This document shows, piece after piece, positions 41,079 through 48,897 of a stretch of 64,000 nt of DNA; the stretch's first letter is position 1; each line of letters begins with the position of its first letter. The stretch covers positions 1-64,000 of the forward strand of contig CAZVHA010000004.1 in the NCBI GenBank assembly GCA_964626905.1, written 5' to 3'. Under the pieces are notes generated by a model. That model was given only the letters and a program-made list of their open reading frames with translations. It was not told the DNA's origin and ran no database searches. The translations under genes were made by a program, and so were the position numbers. This DNA comes from REEB52 sp964626905. Its GTDB lineage: Bacteria > Chlamydiota > Chlamydiia > Chlamydiales > SM23-39.

Positions 41079-41384
41079 ATGGCCAAGAAATCGCAAGTTG
41101 CAAGACAGAAAAAACGGGAACGGATGGTAAAAAATAAGTGGGATAAACGAAAAGCCCTCAAAGAGACCATTCTCGACATGACTAAAACAATCGATGAGAG
41201 GCTCGCCGCTGTCGACACCCTCAATAAAATGCCAAAAAATTCCTCTAAAACCCGCCTGCGCAATCGATGCCAGTTCACCGGACGCTCGCGCGGCTTCCTC
41301 AGAAAGTTCAAGCTCTCTCGCCTCTGTTTTCGAGAGATGGCAAGCCAAGGGCTCATCCCCGGCATCGTCAAGGCTTCCTGGTAA
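41079..41384 (+). CDS. rpsN: 30S ribosomal protein S14
   Basis: The 101-residue protein begins M-A-K-K-S and has the C-terminal S14 signature C-Q-F-T-G-R-S-R-G-F-L-R-K-F-K-L-S-R with R-E-M-A-S-Q-G-L-I-P-G. This is the long, zinc-free type. The ribosome binding site gagg precedes the ATG. It is paired with rpmJ as in other Chlamydiae. Confidence 0.96.
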   Translation: MAKKSQVARQKKRERMVKNKWDKRKALKETILDMTKTIDERLAAVDTLNKMPKNSSKTRLRNRCQFTGRSRGFLRKFKLSRLCFREMASQGLIPGIVKASW

Positions 41385-41408
41385 AATTCATGGGCCCCTT
41401 TTCAAGTC

Positions 41409-41810
41409 TCAAAGAGTCTCTAGTTTCAGGGTCTCTTTAAGGGGTTTCCAGTCCGTTAGGTCCTCGTGCCAGACGAAGGTGGACGGTTGGATTGTCCCCG
41501 ACTTCCACGCTGCGGTGAGAGCCTCTTTGCTCATGGGACCTTGCCGCTCGTGTGAGGGGTTTAGGTAGTACCAAAATTTATCGGTAGGGCCATCGATGAC
41601 AAAGACCGGCTCTTTTGCGGCTACGGGTTCCTTCGCTCTTTTTCGCGGACCTGGAGCAAAAAAGATGGCAAAAATGCCAAAAATCCCAAATAGAATCCCG
41701 AGTGCAAACCAAAGATAGGGGTTTTTGCCCCTCTTATAGGCGACATAGGCCGATACGCTTCCCATCAAAAAGGCGCTGATGAGCATGAGTGGGCTAAAAT
41801 TGATTGGCAT
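41409..41810 (-). CDS. Membrane protein with GYF_2 (DUF4339) domain
   Basis: The 133-residue protein has two N-terminal membrane segments with the loop Y-K-R-G-K-N-P, followed by a GYF_2-type domain with F-W-Y-Y-L...G-P-M-S-K-E-A-L and the closing F-V-W-H-E-D-L-T-D-W-K-P-L. Such domains are thought to bind peptides or partners at the membrane. ATG 41810 is chosen for its ribosome binding site (ttgaggaa). It is convergent with rpsN, at the position where C. trachomatis has CT788. Confidence 0.8.
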   Translation of the reverse strand: MPINFSPLMLISAFLMGSVSAYVAYKRGKNPYLWFALGILFGIFGIFAIFFAPGPRKRAKEPVAAKEPVFVIDGPTDKFWYYLNPSHERQGPMSKEALTAAWKSGTIQPSTFVWHEDLTDWKPLKETLKLETL

Positions 41811-41882
41811 TTCCTCAATCCTTTTTCTACAAGGATATCCGATTTGTGGAAAAGTTTCCAATAGTGATATACTGAAGATCAA

Positions 41883-42326
41883 ATGGGGCGAATACCTATG
41901 TATGACCAATTAAAAAATATGGATGCAAAAGAGATCGAGCTTCCCGAAACCGTTTTCATTCGAGATATCGATACCCGTGTTTTTCAAGCCATCGCATTGC
42001 AGTGTTTATCAAAAATCGAGGGGATTGGCCTTTTGGAAGGGAGTTTTTTCGACAGTCTTTTGGGGCGCGAAACCGACCGGATTAAGGGGATTCACGTCGA
42101 ACAAGATCAGACGAGTCATTCGGTTGAAATCAGAGTCGAAATCCGGATCCAATACGGAGCCAACATTCCCGAAAAAGCCGAAGAAGTGCAGGAAAAGCTG
42201 GTCGAGGAGATCAGCAAATGGTCTGGCCTTCACGTCTCTTCAGTGCATGTCATTTTCAAAGATCTGATCTTGCCTGAATTGGAGATGCCAAAACTTGTAC
42301 CACCTGAATTTGAGAGGGTATTTTGA
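41883..42326 (+). CDS. Asp23/Gls24-family protein
   Basis: The 147-residue protein has the Asp23 core: I-R-D-I-D-T-R-V-F-Q-A-I-A, I-E-G-I, D-R-I-K-G-I-H-V-E, S-V-E-I-R-V-E-I-R-I-Q-Y-G, then V-S-S-V-H-V. In Gram-positive bacteria these proteins sit on the membrane via AmaP and relate to cell-envelope stress. The next gene, translationally coupled (TTGA overlap), encodes a two-helix membrane protein of AmaP type. Start ATG 41883 or 41898 (in frame). Confidence 0.8.
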   Translation: MGRIPMYDQLKNMDAKEIELPETVFIRDIDTRVFQAIALQCLSKIEGIGLLEGSFFDSLLGRETDRIKGIHVEQDQTSHSVEIRVEIRIQYGANIPEKAEEVQEKLVEEISKWSGLHVSSVHVIFKDLILPELEMPKLVPPEFERVF

Positions 42327-42820
42327 TCTCTTTTCGCGGAGCACTTTCCTCTTTTTTACACCTCTTTGTCGTGTTTTGCTTTTTCGGGATCGGCCTTTTT
42401 TTTGCCGCCCTTCCCCACTTGCCATTGACGCGGATGCAGATCGTCCAGGCCCTTTCCAACCGACCCGAGCAGTGCGTTCAAATTGGCTTTGGCTTTTTCT
42501 TCATCAGCCTCATCTTCTTTTTGGGCTTTTTCCTCCTCAACCGAGGAAAGTATTTGGTCATTCGGATGGGCGTTTCGGCCGATCTCAAGATCATCCGCCA
42601 CGCAGTGGAAGAGTGCTTTGCAAGACAATTCCCGCAAAAAATTTCTTTGAAAGGGGTCGAAGTGGGCCCTAAACAACAGCTCGGGCTCGTCGTGGGCCTC
42701 GCCCCGACAGACGAGGCCTTGAGAGAAGAGCTTTTTGTCGCAGTTGAAAAAGAGCTCAGCTTTCTCTTACAAAATCGATTCGGCTACTCGAAATCGTTCC
42801 ATCTCATCGTCAAGCAGTGA
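42323..42820 (+). CDS. AmaP-like membrane anchor protein
   Basis: The 165-residue protein has two membrane helices (about 10-30 and 52-72) with a short loop, followed by a soluble domain whose end (S-F-H-L-I-V-K) recalls the Asp23 fold's terminal strand. TTG 42323 overlaps the preceding stop. In Staphylococcus, AmaP anchors Asp23 at the membrane; the same organisation here suggests a comparable pair. The following 223 bases (42821-43043) hold only small palindromes and a promoter-like stretch. Confidence 0.65.
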   Translation: MISFRGALSSFLHLFVVFCFFGIGLFFAALPHLPLTRMQIVQALSNRPEQCVQIGFGFFFISLIFFLGFFLLNRGKYLVIRMGVSADLKIIRHAVEECFARQFPQKISLKGVEVGPKQQLGLVVGLAPTDEALREELFVAVEKELSFLLQNRFGYSKSFHLIVKQ

Positions 42821-43043
42821 GCCCTTAAGAACTGGGTTCACTTTATCCTCCCAGACACTCGCGATTCCCTTTCGGTGTAAGGACCCACCTCGACTTTGTG
42901 CAATTTTATGACTGGCTTCGCTAGCGGGTGATAGCTACAAGATCGGAGCAGATCAAGGGGGGGGTGACAACTATTTTCTTAGCGTTGTAAAATGCTCCTC
43001 CATGACGTAAACCCGTTTCATTTAAGCAACAAAGGAGGTTGTT

Positions 43044-43400
43044 ATGACAATATGGATAAGAGAGGATATCAGATTAACCGCGCCGCTAGCCTTCGAAGAT
43101 CAGGCCAAAAATGTAGTTGTTTTAGGGAAATTAACTTCTGATTTTGATGTATCTTTTAAAGTTAAGAATTTGATTGTTTTTGGTGGAATTGTCTCCACAA
43201 AAAATGTTACCTTAAACACTACAGCTGATTTTTTTAATTCTGGTTCGATCAACGGTTATAATGTACGTATTGTGTCTGATGCTAACATATACAATGGCCT
43301 TGATGATCGGGCCATTGAGAAAATAAGAGCTTTAGGCATTGACTTAGGTTTAACTCCTCGTATACCAGATGTGATAGAACAAAAAACAGAAGACAAATAG
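43044..43400 (+). CDS. Hypothetical protein, possible beta-helix
   Basis: The 118-residue protein has a very strong ribosome binding site (caaaggaggttgtt). It consists of repeating short hydrophobic strands with glycine or asparagine turns (V-V-V-L-G-K-L, L-I-V-F-G-G-I-V, F-N-S-G-S-I-N-G-Y-N), which suggests a small parallel beta-helix similar in style to bactofilins. No signal peptide. It is A+T-rich relative to core genes, and a repeat arm follows at 43417. The function is unknown. Confidence 0.65.
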   Translation: MTIWIREDIRLTAPLAFEDQAKNVVVLGKLTSDFDVSFKVKNLIVFGGIVSTKNVTLNTTADFFNSGSINGYNVRIVSDANIYNGLDDRAIEKIRALGIDLGLTPRIPDVIEQKTEDK

Positions 43401-43416
43401 CCTCCAAGCTTTAGCT

Positions 43417-43436
43417 TATTTGCATGCCGAGTTAAT
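43417..43436. repeat. Single arm of the 35227-35436 repeat family
   Basis: The 20 bases tatttgcatgccgagttaat match 35417-35436 with one difference. No partner arm was found nearby, so this is a remnant or a solo end of the same element type. Confidence 0.6.
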
Positions 43437-43455
43437 GGCGTAGTGACAACGATCT

Positions 43456-44700
43456 TTAACTGCTCTCTTTTTTTCCCCTGCCTGAGGAAGTTTTAAAACA
43501 AGAGAGAATTATGCAAAAAAGGAAAATGCCGAGATAAAACCAAGCCAGGGGGACCTGTGTTGTTATCCCGAGCAAAGAGGCGATCAGGCTCATGATTGTA
43601 ACTCCGCCAATTGCCCAAAACCCAAAAACTGCACTAGAGGTCCCCGCAGATTTGGAAAATAGGCTGACGCTCAGCGCCATCATATTCGGATAGATCAGGC
43701 CGCAAAAACAAAACAAGAAAAAGATCGGAATGATAAGAATATAGAGATTGGGCTGAATGAGAAGTCCCACCAGGAGAAGCAGAAGAGAGATACAGACGGT
43801 TGTAATAAGGCTAAAAAGGATGATTTTTAGCGTGTTGAAATGGTGTACAAGCCAAAAATTCAACAGATTGCCTAGAAAATAACCAGTTCCCAGCAACAGC
43901 GCAATATGTCCATAAGCAATCGCTGAATAATGGAGCGTCCCTTGGATCAAAAAAGGGGCAATCACGTTGAAGACAACAAGGGCCGCATAGACCAAAGAGG
44001 CAATCACTCCCCACCTGATAAACTGAGGATGAATCACAATGCTCCAAACCGTTTTTGCGATCTCGCGAAGATGGATCGGTTTTAGATCAAAATGGGTTTC
44101 AGGCAGAACGATCAGAGCATAGACAAAAGTGAAAAGGGCATAGAGGAAAAAGAAAGCAAAATTGGCCTGCCAACCAAAGTATTCTTGCAAATACCCTCCA
44201 ATAAAAGGACCGATAATCGGACCTATTGCCCAACTTAGCGATATAAATGTCATCGCCTTCACACGGGGAAGTCCAGAAAAACAATCGGCGACCATTGCGC
44301 GGCAAATAACGCCGCAACCGCCAATCGAACACCCTTGCAAAAATCGATAGAAAATGAGCATCTCAATACTTGAAGAGAATATCGCAAAAAGACTGGCAAG
44401 TGTATACACAGTCCCGCCCCCTACAAAAATTTTTCTCCTCCCCAAACTATCTGACAAAGTGCCTAATAAAAGTTGGGCAATCGCATATCCCAGCATGTAA
44501 AACCCAATCGTGAATTGTACCTCATGCCTTGGGACGTGAAAAAAACGGGCAATCGCTGGCAAAGAAGGGACATAAAGATCAATACTCGACCCCATCAAAA
44601 AGGGGACCAAGAAAAGCAGGACAAAAATATGCTTTTTTTGCCTTGAAGAAATTGCAGTTGTCACATTTTTACAGTAAAATACTATTGTCCATTTTTTCAA
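43456..44700 (-). CDS. MFS drug-resistance transporter, Bcr/CflA type
   Basis: The 414-residue protein has twelve hydrophobic segments. Typical Bcr/CflA features are D-L-Y-V-P-S-L-P-A-I-A near the first loop, V-Q-F-T-I-G-F-Y-M-L-G-Y-A-I-A-Q, L-L-G-T-L-S-D-S-L-G-R-R-K (MFS motif A), and R-F-L-Q-G-C-S-I-G-G. It is predicted to export drugs or metabolites by proton antiport at the inner membrane. In the accessory region it may be linked to export of small molecules. The exact start is uncertain. Confidence 0.85.
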   Translation of the reverse strand: MKKWTIVFYCKNVTTAISSRQKKHIFVLLFLVPFLMGSSIDLYVPSLPAIARFFHVPRHEVQFTIGFYMLGYAIAQLLLGTLSDSLGRRKIFVGGGTVYTLASLFAIFSSSIEMLIFYRFLQGCSIGGCGVICRAMVADCFSGLPRVKAMTFISLSWAIGPIIGPFIGGYLQEYFGWQANFAFFFLYALFTFVYALIVLPETHFDLKPIHLREIAKTVWSIVIHPQFIRWGVIASLVYAALVVFNVIAPFLIQGTLHYSAIAYGHIALLLGTGYFLGNLLNFWLVHHFNTLKIILFSLITTVCISLLLLLVGLLIQPNLYILIIPIFFLFCFCGLIYPNMMALSVSLFSKSAGTSSAVFGFWAIGGVTIMSLIASLLGITTQVPLAWFYLGIFLFCIILSCFKTSSGRGKKESS

Positions 44701-44737
44701 GTTCGTTTACGATCCTTTGCCTTTTGAAGGAGGTTCT

Positions 44738-45268
44738 ATGGCACCACTCTCGATAAATTCTCTCGATGGCAGTCAATATCAAAGCGTCCCAGTGTGCGAG
44801 GAGGGTGAGGAGGCGCACCTTCAGCAAGAAATTGAGCGAATGAAAATTCTTTTTCCCAAAGCTATTGCAAAGCGGTTTGGGGGATATGAAAAGATTGCAC
44901 AGCTTCCCGTCCTGGAGCTCCCGTACCGCTTGATCGATCGGATACTCTATGTTCAAAATGCTGATGGATCAAGGAAGGTAATTGGGGAACCATCGCAGCG
45001 TTTAAATCAAACATGGATTGTCATCCAACCCGAATGGATGTCTCACGATCAGATGCGCGGAATCGATCTATTTGGTCGGCCTTTCATTGCCAAAAAAGAG
45101 GAGATGAAAATGCGTTTTGAAGATGTCGACAACGGGAGCGTAACATACCAGCCAATACCCTATGTATCTGAGGTCCATCCCGGACAAAAAGGGGGGAAAG
45201 ATCTCCGTCTTCCCGTGAACAAAGAGTGGACTGCGAAGGATTGGGGAAGTTCTTGCGCTATTCTCTAG
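44738..45268 (+). CDS. Hypothetical protein ending in a CaaX box
   Basis: The 176-residue protein has an ATG supported by the strong site gaaggaggttct. No membrane segment and no recognised domain; the charged and aromatic composition suggests a soluble protein. The last four residues are C-A-I-L, a textbook CaaX prenylation signal; terminal Leu usually favours geranylgeranylation. Bacteria lack prenylation enzymes, but amoeba-associated bacteria such as Legionella use such motifs to anchor effectors to host membranes. A large hairpin repeat follows 10 bases after the stop. Confidence 0.65.
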   Translation: MAPLSINSLDGSQYQSVPVCEEGEEAHLQQEIERMKILFPKAIAKRFGGYEKIAQLPVLELPYRLIDRILYVQNADGSRKVIGEPSQRLNQTWIVIQPEWMSHDQMRGIDLFGRPFIAKKEEMKMRFEDVDNGSVTYQPIPYVSEVHPGQKGGKDLRLPVNKEWTAKDWGSSCAIL

Positions 45269-45277
45269 CAGCTACGG

Positions 45278-45459
45278 TGTATACTGCTCCCGTCCAAAAA
45301 GTGTGAATCTGCCGACGTCGGACAGCCACTGAATTTGAGACCTACCTGCATCGCTCAACTTATTCAAGTTGAGCTGCTTCGGTGTCGGCAAAGCCTGGCT
45401 CAAATTCAGGGCGCCTCCTTGGCATTTTTCACTCTTTTTGAACGGTCGCAGTGTAAATA
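45278..45459. repeat. Structured inverted-repeat element, copy A
   Basis: Imperfect arms of about 30 bases (tgtatactg...caaaaagtgtgaa and ttcactctttttg...cagtgtaaata) enclose smaller pairing blocks (ctgaatttgag/ctcaaattcag). The central hairpin is ctcaactt-attc-aagttgag. The core 45345-45382 matches 33 of 38 bases of the core in copy B (46353-46390). It may also end transcription of the CaaX-box gene. Confidence 0.7.
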
Positions 45460-45476
45460 CAAAATTTGATAGTCCC

Positions 45477-45983
45477 TTAGACTGGGACGTCTAGTTCGGT
45501 ACCATTGCCAAGATTAGGTTGAATTTCTCCTTTTACGCAAAAGGAGCACGTTGTGAAGATATTGATTGCTACGAGTCCAAGTCCCGTTGCAATACCCCAT
45601 AGGGCAAGCGCCTCTTCATTGGAAAAATCCTTGTCGGAGTAAATTGCATTTATACCAGCGCGAGCTGAGAGTGCGCTTGCAAAAAAACCAACGCCATTAC
45701 TGAGGAAAGTTCCTAGATTAAAAGTTCCTGCAGGATCAAAACAGGACTTTACTCGTTCAGAGGAACACCGATTAAAGACAGTCGATGAAAACTTTTCTAT
45801 GACCATTTTTACTATTTTGTGGGAAAATCCAGCGAAAACGCCAAATAAAGCTGAGCCAGGGGATCCAATAGAACTTTTTAAAATTGCCCCTGAGGCTACG
45901 CAAACGGCTGCCGGTAGCCCTATTGATACAAGGCGCGCACCTGATAGATATAAATTTCTTGAGGTCTCTGCTGAGATTGACAT
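45477..45983 (-). CDS. Hypothetical membrane protein, Inc-like
   Basis: The 168-residue protein has an ATG at 45983 supported by aaaggaattttt. Three hydrophobic segments are visible (about 18-38, 95-115 and 132-155), the last two separated by a short polar loop. The N-terminus M-S-I-S-A-E-T-S is serine/threonine-rich, as in many type III-secreted proteins. No catalytic motif. It could be an inclusion-membrane or inner-membrane protein. It lies in the accessory zone next to the uvrC fragment. Confidence 0.6.
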   Translation of the reverse strand: MSISAETSRNLYLSGARLVSIGLPAAVCVASGAILKSSIGSPGSALFGVFAGFSHKIVKMVIEKFSSTVFNRCSSERVKSCFDPAGTFNLGTFLSNGVGFFASALSARAGINAIYSDKDFSNEEALALWGIATGLGLVAINIFTTCSFCVKGEIQPNLGNGTELDVPV

Positions 45984-46103
45984 AAAAAATTCCTTTGTAA
46001 TTTTGCTGATCATCATACACTGATGTGTTTATTAATATAAATGAAACAAAAAAGAATGTTATAAAACAATTACTTTAGATTAGATGCAACTAGACCTGTT
46101 TGT

Positions 46104-46210
46104 GTTGCCAATTGAGGAGTAAATTGAGATCTTTTTCTGTGATTCCAGAAACAGAACGGATCTCCTCTTCACTTGCTTTTTTGAGCTTTTTTACGCTCCC
46201 AAATTTTTGC
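46104..46210 (-). pseudogene. Duplicated 3' end of uvrC
   Basis: The 107 bases match 48906-49012 (the end of intact uvrC) at 105 positions. In the UvrC frame both differences are synonymous (CTT/CTC and TCC/TCT). The copy runs on to its own ending N-W-Q-H-K-Q-V and a TAG, while the intact gene ends N-W-Q-R-K. It is in the same orientation as uvrC and 2.7 kb downstream, with a beta-propeller and a porin gene between. The whole gap 45984-46495 holds only this fragment and repeat copy B. Confidence 0.93.
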
Positions 46211-46290
46211 CCCCTCCAACATCGGTTGGGGTGACATTACAACTTTGGCCTTTGCGGTTTTTGATCTTGACACTTCAGGCCACTATACTA

Positions 46291-46462
46291 TATACCCAAC
46301 ATGGTTCAAAATTTGGTTTTTGACTGCGTCGGCATCCCCATCTTTGAAGTCGCCTGCATCACCCAACTTGTTCAAGTTGGGTTGCTTCGGCGGCGCTTCG
46401 CTTCTTCAAATATGTGGCGCCGACTTTGTCAAATTCCCAAATTTTGAACCACGTTGGGTATA
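46291..46462. repeat. Structured inverted-repeat element, copy B
   Basis: The terminal arms 46291-46316 and 46437-46462 are reverse complements at 25 of 26 bases (tatacccaacatggttcaaaatttgg). The central hairpin is cccaactt-gttc-aagttggg. Its core is homologous to copy A, and the stem shows a paired change (T-A in A, C-G in B). It lies between the uvrC fragment and the beta-propeller gene and may double as that gene's promoter region. Confidence 0.8.
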
Positions 46463-46495
46463 CTTCACTCATCGAGAGTTCTTCATTGGAGGGTT

Positions 46496-47530
46496 ATGCG
46501 TCTGATTTTTCTCATTCTATTCACCAGCATTACGAGGACTGTTTTATCGTCACCTTTTATTTGGGTGGCTAATTTCACTGGTAATACTGTATCGGTCATT
46601 GATGCGGCAACGAATCAATTAGTGACTCTCATTAGTCAAAGCGAGGGAATGTTTGACGGCCCATACTCTCTCGCGTTTACTCCCGATGGAAGTTTTGCTT
46701 ATGTAGGGAATAATATTGGTGATACCGTCAGTGTTATCAATACTACAACATTCCAATTGGTGACTCTCATCCCATTGAGCGGTGCTCTAAATAATGTAGT
46801 CGATGTTGAGGTCAGCCCGGCAGGTGATCTTGTTATGACCGCAAATTCCAACTCCGGTAGAGTGAGCGTGATCAGTACAGCAACCAATACGGAGATTGCT
46901 ACTCTTACCACGCACTTGGGGAGTCCTCAATGGATTGCTTTTTCGGCTGATGGCACTCTTGCCTATGTAACAAACGGTGGACTTGGTAATATTGCCGTAA
47001 TCAACACTGCAGCATTGACCGTTTCCCAGCCATCCGGGTTAGGTCTTGGGAGTATGGTCTATCCATATTCAATTGCTATAGCTCCAAATGGTGAATATGC
47101 TTACGTGACCAGCAGCGATATCGGTTTAGTTTACATTGTGAATCTACTCAACAATACTGTTTCGGGATCTATTCCAATCGTTACCACACCCGGGCAGGTG
47201 GTTTTTGCTTCAGATGGCGCGACCGCTTATGTAGCTGATAATATTAATATTTCAGTAATCAATACCTCGAATCAGTCTGTGACGCAAATTACAGCAGGAA
47301 TTAACGCTGCACTTTTCTTGGCTATATCATCTTCGCAAAGACTTTATGCGACCAATCAAGGAACTGATGATGTGGCCGTTTTTTCAACAGTGACATTGGG
47401 TTTACTGGATACCATTACAACTGCCGAGGGAAGCTTTAATGATCCCTTGTTTATTCGCTTCCAACCAGAACCCGCCGCTTCTACGGGACAAAGGCCTTTT
47501 CAAAGGCCTTTAAACCGCAGGCCGAGGTAA
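46496..47530 (+). CDS. Secreted YVTN-type beta-propeller repeat protein
   Basis: The 344-residue protein has ATG 46496 after ttggaggg and begins with a signal peptide (M-R-L-I-F-L-I-L-F-T-S-I-T...L-S-S). Repeats of about 42 residues follow, each with a [FI]-x-P-[DN]-G-x-x-A-Y-V-x-[ND] turn and a V-S-V-I-[DN]-x-[AT]-[TA] strand, as in YVTN beta-propellers; roughly seven blades are visible. These are surface or periplasmic binding scaffolds. The gene is A+T-rich relative to the core. The C-terminus is proline/arginine-rich. The function is unknown. Confidence 0.85.
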   Translation: MRLIFLILFTSITRTVLSSPFIWVANFTGNTVSVIDAATNQLVTLISQSEGMFDGPYSLAFTPDGSFAYVGNNIGDTVSVINTTTFQLVTLIPLSGALNNVVDVEVSPAGDLVMTANSNSGRVSVISTATNTEIATLTTHLGSPQWIAFSADGTLAYVTNGGLGNIAVINTAALTVSQPSGLGLGSMVYPYSIAIAPNGEYAYVTSSDIGLVYIVNLLNNTVSGSIPIVTTPGQVVFASDGATAYVADNINISVINTSNQSVTQITAGINAALFLAISSSQRLYATNQGTDDVAVFSTVTLGLLDTITTAEGSFNDPLFIRFQPEPAASTGQRPFQRPLNRRPR

Positions 47531-47570
47531 GGGATCGTCTACAAAGTGAGGGTCTGTCATAGAACAACTT

Positions 47571-48821
47571 CTAAAAATCAAAGCGGCCCGTTATAGTAAG
47601 CCCATGAAAATAGAGACCCGAAGATGAGGAGGACGTTCCGGCTAGGGTGTCGTCCAATAATTTGCGAATCATGTTTTGATTCCACATGTAAGTGAAATCA
47701 TAGGATGCGGAAAAGTCGAGATGGTAAAGACGCTCATAAAGATAAGTCCCCCAGCCAAGCCCAAGTCCAAGTTCTGCCATTGGGCTTAGACAATCGTAAT
47801 CTCTTAAGAATGTCTTATAAGGGCCCGCGTTAAAAGCTCTGGATGCGCGATCTTCTGAATGGCTCACTTTTATGAATTGAGTGTAAAGAAGACTGGCTGC
47901 TAAATCTGCCTCAAATCTTAACCCGTAACAAAGAAGACAATAAGCATCAGCCCCAAATTTAGGTCCAATCCCCCATGAACGGCTATAGTTTCGCGAACCA
48001 ATCGGTTGAGGGGGCACTCCTGCAGAAAGCGAGGAGACAAAAGCTGCAGCTGGCTGAGTCATTTTGAGAATCAGTTTCTGCCTGATAAATGCGAGACGAA
48101 GCCCTCCATAAGGATTAACAACCAAACAAGGACCTTCATAAAAAGGGCGGCTTGCACAAAGATCTGCCAGATCGAGCGCATAATGCCATTTTGATGCAAT
48201 TGCTGTTGCGGAGAGAGCTTGGCCAACCGATGTCCCATTTAAAAACCAATCTGCTACTAGCAAAACAGGAGTTCCGCTCAAAGCTGTGCTGGTCCCTGCA
48301 GTGCGGTCATTTGTGGGTGCTGAAATATGAGTTGTATTTGTCCCTCTAAGCCACGTGTATTCCGCATTCATTGACCAACTGTGATTTCCAACAAATCCAA
48401 GACCCAATTTAAAGCCCGGCTTATAATCAAAATTTTGATAGTAGGTGTATGTTTGAGTTGCAAAGAATACATTGGCCGCATTCAAAACTCCATTGGAAGC
48501 AATTGCCAGTCCTTCCTCTCCGCCAAACCAGTATAAAAGTGATGCATCAGCAAAGAATGCAACTTGAAATGGGCTGCACCTGATTTGAAATTCCCTGCCG
48601 CAAACATCCCAAATTGCAGGCACATTATAAGCTGGACCATATTGGCAGCATAAAGGCTCGCCTTGCATCCAAGAACAAGTGGTGGGATCAGGGGTGGGAC
48701 ACGAGATGTCTGAGGTGCAAGGCTCAGCTTCGCATGGAGTGATTTGTTCTGGGACAACGTCTTGTTCTGAAACAACATCCGCAGCCATCCCAGAAACCAG
48801 TAAGAATATAAAGAGATTCAT
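47571..48821 (-). CDS. MOMP-like outer-membrane porin (Legionella OMP family)
   Basis: The 416-residue protein has a signal peptide M-N-L-F-I-F-L-L-V-S-G-M-A-A. A cysteine-rich N-terminal region (C-E-A-E-P-C, C-S-W, C-C-Q-Y-G-P-A-Y-N) is followed by alternating amphipathic beta strands. The ending F-H-G-L-T-I-T-G-R-F-D-F has the terminal aromatic residue required by the Bam machinery. The cysteine pattern and the Y-N-x-P-A...V-C-G start resemble the Legionella MOMP-like family expanded in Simkania and Waddlia. It is probably a disulfide-linked porin. It lies immediately downstream of uvrC in an accessory insertion. Confidence 0.85.
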   Translation of the reverse strand: MNLFIFLLVSGMAADVVSEQDVVPEQITPCEAEPCTSDISCPTPDPTTCSWMQGEPLCCQYGPAYNVPAIWDVCGREFQIRCSPFQVAFFADASLLYWFGGEEGLAIASNGVLNAANVFFATQTYTYYQNFDYKPGFKLGLGFVGNHSWSMNAEYTWLRGTNTTHISAPTNDRTAGTSTALSGTPVLLVADWFLNGTSVGQALSATAIASKWHYALDLADLCASRPFYEGPCLVVNPYGGLRLAFIRQKLILKMTQPAAAFVSSLSAGVPPQPIGSRNYSRSWGIGPKFGADAYCLLCYGLRFEADLAASLLYTQFIKVSHSEDRASRAFNAGPYKTFLRDYDCLSPMAELGLGLGWGTYLYERLYHLDFSASYDFTYMWNQNMIRKLLDDTLAGTSSSSSGLYFHGLTITGRFDF

Positions 48822-48897
48822 CTTCACAGATACACCCGATATGTCTTTCGGGATAACAGATTTTTGATTAATCATCTATACACTTTTTCAAGTGGAG

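Noticed and set aside
42821..43043. Possible small RNA or gene in the gap before the beta-helix-like gene
   Set aside because: Only short palindromic bits and a promoter-like stretch are visible; no reading frame with a ribosome binding site and no conserved RNA fold could be identified by eye.
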